A stretch of DNA of 64,000 bases from Claviceps africana. Lineage: Eukaryota > Ascomycota > Sordariomycetes > Hypocreales > Clavicipitaceae. Each line of letters starts with the position of its first letter. Positions within the stretch are counted from its first letter, which is position 1. This document shows, piece after piece, positions 57,877 through 64,000 of the stretch. Location of the stretch: the NCBI GenBank assembly GCA_018360145.1, contig SRPY01000016.1, forward strand, positions 62,001 through 126,000. The letters are read 5' to 3'. The position numbers were made by a program, and so were the translations under genes. The notes under the pieces were generated by a model. That model was not told the origin of the DNA. It did no database searches and saw only the letters and a program-made list of their open reading frames with translations.

Positions 57877-60411
57877 TGTTATAGGATGGGGGTTGGCCTG
57901 CGTGGCCGGCTGAGACTCGAGACGAAGAGGCAGCCCCTTCCTGGCCAACTTGGCAACGACGTCGACGTCGACGTCAATGTCACCGCGGTGACAGAGGTGA
58001 CGGAGGTGTCGGTGGTGTCGGTAGTGTCGGTGGAATGAATGACGGTCGACGTATCGCAGCACGGCCTGGCAGGGATCCAATGACAAAGCGTGGCTATCAC
58101 CAGCTTCTGCAGGAGCAGCTTCGAACCTCAAGATGCGATGCTACGTAGGCTGCCACGTTGTCTGCTGTCGACATATAGCATGCAACCGACACGCACGTAC
58201 ATACGACAAGCACGTCCGGGAGACAAAATTTTGGCGCAGCGGATGGACCTTAAAAGCCCTCAAATAAGAAAAGGACGATTCGCGGTGAAGGCAACGCGGA
58301 CAGCCCTCGGTTGGCTTTGCCATGTTTTCCGGCCAGCCATGTCAACAAAGAAGGGGGTGCGGGTATAATGGCTGACAGCGTCCATGACTGGCCCATCTCC
58401 CGGGACGAAGCAGAGCAGGGTAAACAAAGGATGACTAGAAGATGCACCAAAAAGGTAATGATAAAAAAAATGGTTAGGAGAAGGAGTGTGGAGGGAGCGA
58501 GGATGGAGCGAGGATGGAGCGGGAAAAAAAAAAAAAAAAAAAAAACACACACACACGCTCGAGCGTTGACGATCCGCCTGCTGCCATTGGTAGAAAAGGC
58601 CTGGCGCGTTTAAGCTTCTCCCGACGCCCAAATGGCCTGGTTCGAGGCCAGATCACAAAGAGGCTGGCAACAAAGCCGTGGCGTCTCGAGTCCGTCGCCG
58701 CGCCATGTCGGTCCACAAGAATCCCGGCCATGCTTTGCTTTGCCGTTTAGCCGATGCGAACGGCACACCCGGCCGGAAAGCAGGTCAAGTAGAGGCTCGA
58801 AGCCTGGCCAGGACGCCTGGAGGGGGGGGGGGGTTTTGCCGGCTGGTGCTGGTGCTGGTGCTGGTGCTGGCTGGTTGATGGTGCGGGATGAAGTGACCAG
58901 GCTCTACGGTGACTACTGAGGAATAAGGAAGGATTCTGGATCCCAGTCCTGGTAAAAACAAAAAAAAAAATTGGCGGTCTGGACCGTTCTCGATTGTGCG
59001 CGTCGTCCATGGCATGTGCGAAATAACCACCCTGGCTGGAGCATCTGGAAGGTGCCGGCGGCATCACGTCATCCCATCGCTCGCCCGACCGCAACTTGAG
59101 CCATTTCAAAAGGTCGGAAAAAATCAAAATATTTTTCATTGGATTTTTTTTGATTTTATTTTTTATTTTGATTTTTTTTTTAAAAAAAACGAATAAAAAA
59201 AAACAGACAGAACCTGCCAGACCCCCAACGTAGAGATTGCCTGCTTCCGGTATGACGCAACAAAATCACCCACCCATTCGGATATTTCTTCTTCTTCTTT
59301 TTTCATCACGGCCGGCCTGTCATGACTTGGATGTTGTCTCACGCTCCTCTCTCTGCCTCGTTCCTTCCCCTTTCTCCGGTCGCAGCTGCTAATGCAGTGC
59401 CATGCCGCTGTGCCACCCACCCACCCACCGCAGCGCGCGGAAAGTTCCCTCTTGACACGCCCAATTCCCGAAATAAAATCACTCGTGTCATGAACCCCTG
59501 AATTTATTGATTGATTTATTTATTGTTTTCCGTTCAAGAGGGTACGAGAACCCTCTCTTTGGCCACACGTACACGTGACTTTTCACGGGTTCTCAGCTGG
59601 GATTCGTAAATGTGTCTGGTGCAGCAAGTCCAGGAAATCCCTGCCATGCGTGCCATATGTACAATCCTAATGAAGAAAAACGCTTGACGCTTTGGATTTC
59701 TTTTACGACCCACTCACTGCACATTGTATGTATGCACAATGTGGTATGTAGATATGGAGTCTCGCGGCGAGTCACAAACCCGAGTCACAATGCCGTGCCG
59801 ATCCGGCGCGCTACTGGATTTTTAATATCTTCTAAAAGAATTTCATCTTTTAAGAGTCAGCATCTGGCCGGCGACATTTCCAGTGAGTCGGTCCCAGTTT
59901 CGGCGTCTCCGCTAGTGGCCTGGCCTCGTTGGAGGACGCCCGAGCTTCTGCGGTCTGCGGTCTGCGATGGGCGGAAAGTGGCAGCACGGAAACGAGAAAC
60001 GGGGTTGGGAATGGCAAATGCATACATACATATATGTATGTACATATGTACATTGTACGTCCCATCCGTGCTCGTTCGTATTCGGCAACGATCCAAGGTA
60101 TTTCAGCTCTCAGTTGGAGCCATTTTCCTTGCTCGGGCCCATGTTTTTGACATGGCAGACGTGCATTGTTTTGCATGTTGAAGCGGCTGCCGGGTAGGTA
60201 GGTCATCTTGACATGATTGAACTGCGTGTCGAGAATAAACGAGGGGTGCGGACGCCAGGCATCTTCATCGTGGTTTCTTGCTCTGTTGGGAGACATGACG
60301 GTCAACGGTCAGGTGGTAATCGACGATGCGCTTACGGGCATTCCCTGCAAGAAGCAGGCAAGATGAAGCATCAAGCATCAAAGAGACCAGAGAGAGCAGC
60401 ACCAGGAAGGA

Positions 60412-60483
60412 CAAGGACACCAAGAGGGACATCAAGAGGGACATCAAGAGGGACATCAAGAGGGACATCAAGAGGGACATCAA
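60412..60483. repeat. 12-bp tandem repeat, about 6 copies
   Basis: The unit is ATCAAGAGGGAC. Both strands stay open through it because 12 is a multiple of three, but the encoded peptides are pure repeat and unlikely to be real. Confidence 0.88.
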
Positions 60484-60660
60484 ATGGGAAAATGGGACCG
60501 CAAGCCACATCGGCCGGGAGCGTTGGCGCGAGAGAATGCCCCTCGACGCCACACAAGATACTAGCCCCCGTCATCAGCCACCGCGCATGGCGGGGTGAAG
60601 CCGATAAGAGTCACAATCGGCCTGAGCTGTGTGTGACTCAAAGATGGACGAACCCTTGAC

Positions 60661-60698
60661 GACCTTCAGGACCTTCAGGACCTTCAGGACCTTCAGGA
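60661..60698. repeat. 9-bp tandem repeat, about 4 copies
   Basis: The unit is GACCTTCAG. It lies in the leader or promoter region of the asparaginyl-tRNA synthetase gene. Confidence 0.88.
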
Positions 60699-60761
60699 GG
60701 TCTGCTCGCATCAACTTCTTGCATCAACTTCTTGCCAGTCACGTCCCGAGTCCATCGACAC

Positions 60762-60835
60762 ACACTCACAAGCACACGCACACGCACACGCACACGCACA
60801 CGCACACGCACACGCACACGCACACGCACACACAC
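60762..60835. repeat. (CACACG)n / (CA)n microsatellite in the AsnRS leader
   Basis: About 70 bp of CACACG repeats ending 14 bp before the AsnRS start codon, so it is probably transcribed as 5' UTR. Confidence 0.9.
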
Positions 60836-60848
60836 ATCTCTTGCCGCC

Positions 60849-62654
60849 ATGGCCACCATCTACATTGACGAGGATATTGGCAAGGATGAGCCTACCCAGC
60901 AAGGAACGGAAGCATCGCCCTTCAAGACGCTGCAGTTTGCCTATCTCCAACACCCCGCCGAATCTCAATACCTGACGAGGAAATCCGCAACCGCCGACGA
61001 CGAAGCCGCCAGAGAATGGAAGCCCGCCGCCAAGTCTGCCATGAAAAAGGCCGTCAACTACTACGAACAGCAAAAGAAAAAGGCCTCTCGCGAGCAAGAA
61101 CTCGCTCTTCGCCGCAAGGCCGAGGAGGAGGAGCGCAACAAGGTCTTGGAGGAAGCCAAGAAGATTGTGCTGGACGAGGACACCAGCCTCCCCAAGCCCG
61201 TCACAATCAAGCTCGACGAGGTCGGCCATCACATCCAGCTCCGCAAGACGGACGACGCCGACAGCAAGGGAACTCGTGTCCGCGTCCTTGGCCGCGTTCA
61301 CCGGGAGCGAAAGCAAAAGGATGTGCTCTTTGTCACGCTGCGCGATGGATACGGCTTCATGCAGGTCGTCATCTCGGGCAAGCTGGCCAAGACGTACGAA
61401 GCCATCACCTTGACCCGTGAGACGTCGATGGAGATTTTCGGCGAGATGCGCGAGGTGCCTGCCGGCGCCCGCGCTCCCCTCAACCGCGAGCTGCACGCCG
61501 ACTTCTACAAGATACCCAAGCACTGGCGGGCTGCCGGTGGAGATGATGCCATCACAAACAGAGTCCAGGCTTCCGCCGAGCACGCCACCTTACTTGATCT
61601 GCGTCACCTGACGCTTCGGGGCGAGAATGCCTCCTCGGTCCTCCTGGTGCGTGATGCCCTCGAGTTTGCCTTCAACCAGGCCTACCACGAAGCCCGCATC
61701 CGAAAGGTCAGCCCGCCGGCTTTGGTACAGACCCAGGTCGAGGGCGGTGCTACGCTCTTCAAATTCGACTACTACGGCGCCGACGCCTTCCTGACGCAAT
61801 CATCCCAACTCTACCTGGAGACCTGCCTGCCATCCATGGGCAGCGTGTACTGCATCGAAAAGTCATTCCGCGCGGAAAAGTCCCTGACCCGACGTCACCT
61901 GTCCGAGTTTACGCACATTGAAGCCGAACTGGACTTCATACAATTCGACGACCTGCTCGACCATCTCGAATTTCTCATCTGCCGCGTCATTGAGCTTACC
62001 ATGGCCGACCCTGTCATTGCCGGATACATCAAGACCCTCAACCCCGAATTCCAGGTCCCCGAGCGCCCCTTTCTCCGCATGAAGTACTCTGATGCCATCC
62101 AATGGCTCATCGACCACGACATCCCCAACGAAGAGGGCAACCCTCACAACTTTGGCGACGACATCGCCGAGGCCGCAGAGCGAAGAATGACGGACATCAT
62201 CAACAAGCCCATATTCCTGACCCACTTCCCCGCCCACATCAAGGCCTTCTACATGAAGAAGGACCCTGAAGACGCCAGAGTCACGGAGAGCGTAGACTGC
62301 CTCATGCCCGGCGTCGGTGAGATTGTGGGAGGCTCCATGAGGATAGACGAATACGAGGAGCTGCTCGCCGCGTGCAAGCGCGAGGGTCTCGATCCCGAGG
62401 CATACTACTGGTACTTTGACCAGCGCAAGTAAGTCGGGGCATTCTTGCTCTTCCATTCACTTATTGCTAGATGACGCTGGATGACGGCGTGGGCTAACTT
62501 ACTCTCTCTCTCTCTCTCTCTCAAAAGATATGGCAGCTCGCCCCACGGCGGTTACGGCATCGGCCTCGAGCGCCTCCTGGCCTGGCTGTGCAAACAGCAC
62601 ACCGTGAGAGACTGCTGCCTGTACCCTCGCTACATGGGCCGCTGCAAGCCGTAG
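60849..62654 (+). CDS. Cytosolic asparaginyl-tRNA synthetase, 2 exons, 568 aa
   Basis: Class IIb aminoacyl-tRNA synthetase charging tRNA-Asn for translation. Exons: 60849-62428 and 62528-62654. The 99-nt intron (GTAAGT donor, GCTAAC branch site, TC-rich, AAAAG end) restores DQRKYGSSPHGGYGIGLERL. The start at 60849 (GCCGCCATGGCC, a strong context) gives MATIYIDEDIG. The N-terminal extension (1-125) contains the basic, charged helix typical of eukaryotic AsnRS, followed by the OB-fold anticodon domain (about 145-230). Catalytic core: PPALVQTQVEGGATLF (motif 1 region), FRAEKSLTRRHLSEF (motif 2), GGYGIGLERLLAW (motif 3). The TQVEGGATLF stretch is diagnostic for AsnRS over AspRS. Length equals that of eukaryotic cytosolic enzymes. 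Confidence 0.95.
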
Positions 62655-64000
62655 AGCCGCGTCTCTTTTGACGCGTATGTCAAGCCATCTTACCTCCGAG
62701 CACCCCTGACGCAGTGCGTCAAAAGACTAGGGCGAGAGAGGAAAGCGCGGAACAAGAGCTGTTGCTGGGTATCGACCGATGGCGATGATTTGTGGTGTTT
62801 TGATTCGAGGTTGCTCTGATGCCACACCGTCGCACGGATGTGCAGTGTGCTCTGTATGATAAACTTTGGGTAGACGACGTAGAAGGCCAGGACGAAACAC
62901 TTGACAGATGCCGTGCCTCTGGCATCGCACGAGCTACTGTCTAGGCCACCGCGTTGGACTCGCATCTTGTCCATTGCATGAGCAAGGAATAAAAGACGTA
63001 CTATTACACTCGGATTCCATCTATTGCCAAGAGTAGGGAATAAAAAGGCACTGTATTAAAACTCATTCTATCCATTCCTATAAGCAGGGAATAACAAAGC
63101 CACTGTGTTGCACTCATCCTATTTTTCACTATTAGCAAGGAATAAAAAAGCCACCGTGTTAAACTCGAATTCTAGCCATGCCATGAGCAAGGAAAATAAA
63201 AAAGCCACTATATTAAACTCATTCCATTTATCCATAAGGAAAAAAAAAAAAAAGACACCGCGCCATGAGTAAGCAAAATAAAAAGCCACTTTACTCAACC
63301 CCTTCTATCCATTTATAGGCAAGGGAAATAAAAAAAAACCCATCCTATTATTCTGCCCATGCCATGAGCAAGGAAAATAAAAAAGCCACCATATTAAACT
63401 TAGTCTACCCATACCATGACCATAGTAAACCCATCCGATCCATCCCCATGAGCAAGGGTATAACGCAACCGCCAACCCAAGTCCAGCAGAGCCCTGGACC
63501 TCACCCGCGTGATCGCGCCGCGAGGCAAAACAAGAGAGCACCCGGTTTCTTGCCCCGATGCCATCCGGACAAGGCCATGATTTCCAAGCCAGCAGACGCG
63601 GACAGCAAGGCACCGCCCGGGAGTCCTCGCACAAAAGACACCGGCCGTATCGGAATCCGATGGTCCCCAGGGTCGACCGCCGTGGGCCGAATCTAGTCTT
63701 TCAAGGGACGTCGGTCGTGGGCGTGAACGCGAAGGAGTTTATCTTGGGGCGGTACGGGGGCTGATTACGGATGCTCGTCTGGGGTTCTTCTCAAGAGGGC
63801 GACGAGATGGTGACGGGAAACCGATTGAAGAAGGGGACGTGGCTGATTGGTTGTTCGAATAGGACCCTCGTTTTATTTCACAAAGGACTTGGCTAGGGTT
63901 GGGGGATCTAATGATTGTATTTATCATAACGACACCCACGATCAGGAGTACCCGGGTAAGTATAGTGAATTATCTATAGCGACAAGGTCACTCTACGTCG
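62655..64000. other. 3' flank of AsnRS with repeat array, no recognised gene
   Basis: Contains the degenerate tandem array at about 62976-63465. The last 500 bp show no recognisable gene. Confidence 0.5.
62976..63465. repeat. Degenerate tandem array, ~8-9 copies of a 45-75 bp unit
   Basis: Each unit contains a version of CCATGAGCAAGGAAAATAAA followed by AAGCCACYRTRTTAAACTCA and a short TCCATTCTATCCAT-like spacer. Copies differ by indels and substitutions, including A-runs near 63240. Non-coding. It begins about 320 bp after the AsnRS stop. Confidence 0.8.

Larger units (their letters stand above)
57877..60848. other. Divergent intergenic region, ~3 kb, repeat-rich
   Basis: Upstream of both the ATPase (-) and asparaginyl-tRNA synthetase (+). 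It contains poly-A (58527-58546), a (GGTGCT)n run (58844-58875), an A/T-rich block (59104-59205), a 12-bp tandem repeat (60412-60483), a 9-bp repeat (60661-60698) and a CA/CG repeat (60762-60835). Numerous short frames cross it, but I recognise no protein. Confidence 0.5.

Noticed and set aside
57877..58131. N-terminal 85-residue extension of the ATPase from an upstream in-frame ATG
   Set aside because: The extension is His/Arg/Asp-Val low complexity from repeated DNA, whereas the ATG at 57876 has a good context and starts a normal pump N-terminus.
58615..58650. T-arm-like hairpin CTGG-TTCGAGG-CCAG
   Set aside because: No D-arm, anticodon arm or acceptor stem around it; probably chance.
60265..60598. 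Repeat-encoded proteins through the 12-bp array
   Set aside because: Open frames persist only because the unit length is divisible by three; the translations are pure tetrapeptide repeats.
46057..62654. Inclusion of AlkB, glycosyltransferase, carboxypeptidase, ATPase and AsnRS in the biosynthetic cluster
   Set aside because: All are families with housekeeping or general secretory roles, and they lie beyond the MITE on the right. None supplies an obvious peptide-tailoring step, though the glycosyltransferase or carboxypeptidase cannot be formally excluded.

Overview
This is eukaryotic, filamentous-fungal DNA. Genes are interrupted by short (55-330 nt) GT/GC...AG introns with fungal-type branch sites. 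The protein families (a multi-module NRPS with fungal condensation-domain motifs, an ABC-C full transporter, a microsomal P450, a fungal sterol-type glucosyltransferase) and the pyrimidine-rich leaders fit an ascomycete. Sordariomycetes/Hypocreales is plausible but is an inference from gene content only. I found no rRNA, tRNA, CRISPR or prokaryotic operon structure.

Left part (about 1-45.3 kb): a secondary-metabolite locus. From left to right it holds an arginine:glycine amidinotransferase-like gene (+), an ABC-C exporter (-, 14 exons reconstructed, 1467 aa), a cytochrome P450 (-, 2 exons, 523 aa) and a giant nonribosomal peptide synthetase (+, 2 exons, 10,299 aa). P450 and NRPS are divergent across a 1.86-kb intergenic region. 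The NRPS reads A-T / C-A-T / C-A-T-E / C-A-T / C-A-T-E / C-A(dead)-T-E / C-A-T / C-A-T / C-T(dead). It starts without a condensation domain and ends with a terminal C domain (probable cyclisation/release) followed by a T-like domain that lacks its phosphopantetheine serine. A6 has lost the A3, A4, A5, A8 and A10 signatures, including the pocket Asp and the catalytic Lys, yet T6, E3 and C6 look intact. The product is therefore a seven- or eight-residue peptide with D-residues expected at positions 3, 5 and possibly 6. I cannot match it to a known compound.

The transporter-P450-NRPS block is bracketed by small non-autonomous DNA transposons: two 80-bp TA-flanked foldback elements at 4.2-4.7 kb, and a 424-bp hAT-like MITE with a perfect 8-bp target-site duplication 187 bp after the NRPS stop.

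Right part (46-64 kb): ordinary-looking genes with no obvious tie to the cluster. These are an AlkB-type dioxygenase (+), a sterol-type UDP-glycosyltransferase with a long C-terminal extension (+), a secreted M14A zinc carboxypeptidase (-, 5 exons), a P-type IIC (Na+/K+-ATPase-like) cation pump (-) and cytosolic asparaginyl-tRNA synthetase (+, 2 exons). The intergenic stretches here carry many micro- and minisatellites.

Working model: the NRPS builds the peptide, the P450 oxidises it or a precursor, the ABC-C pump exports it, and the amidinotransferase may supply a guanidino-bearing or ornithine-type building block. The last link is a hypothesis, supported only by proximity and by two identical A-domain pockets carrying an acidic residue.
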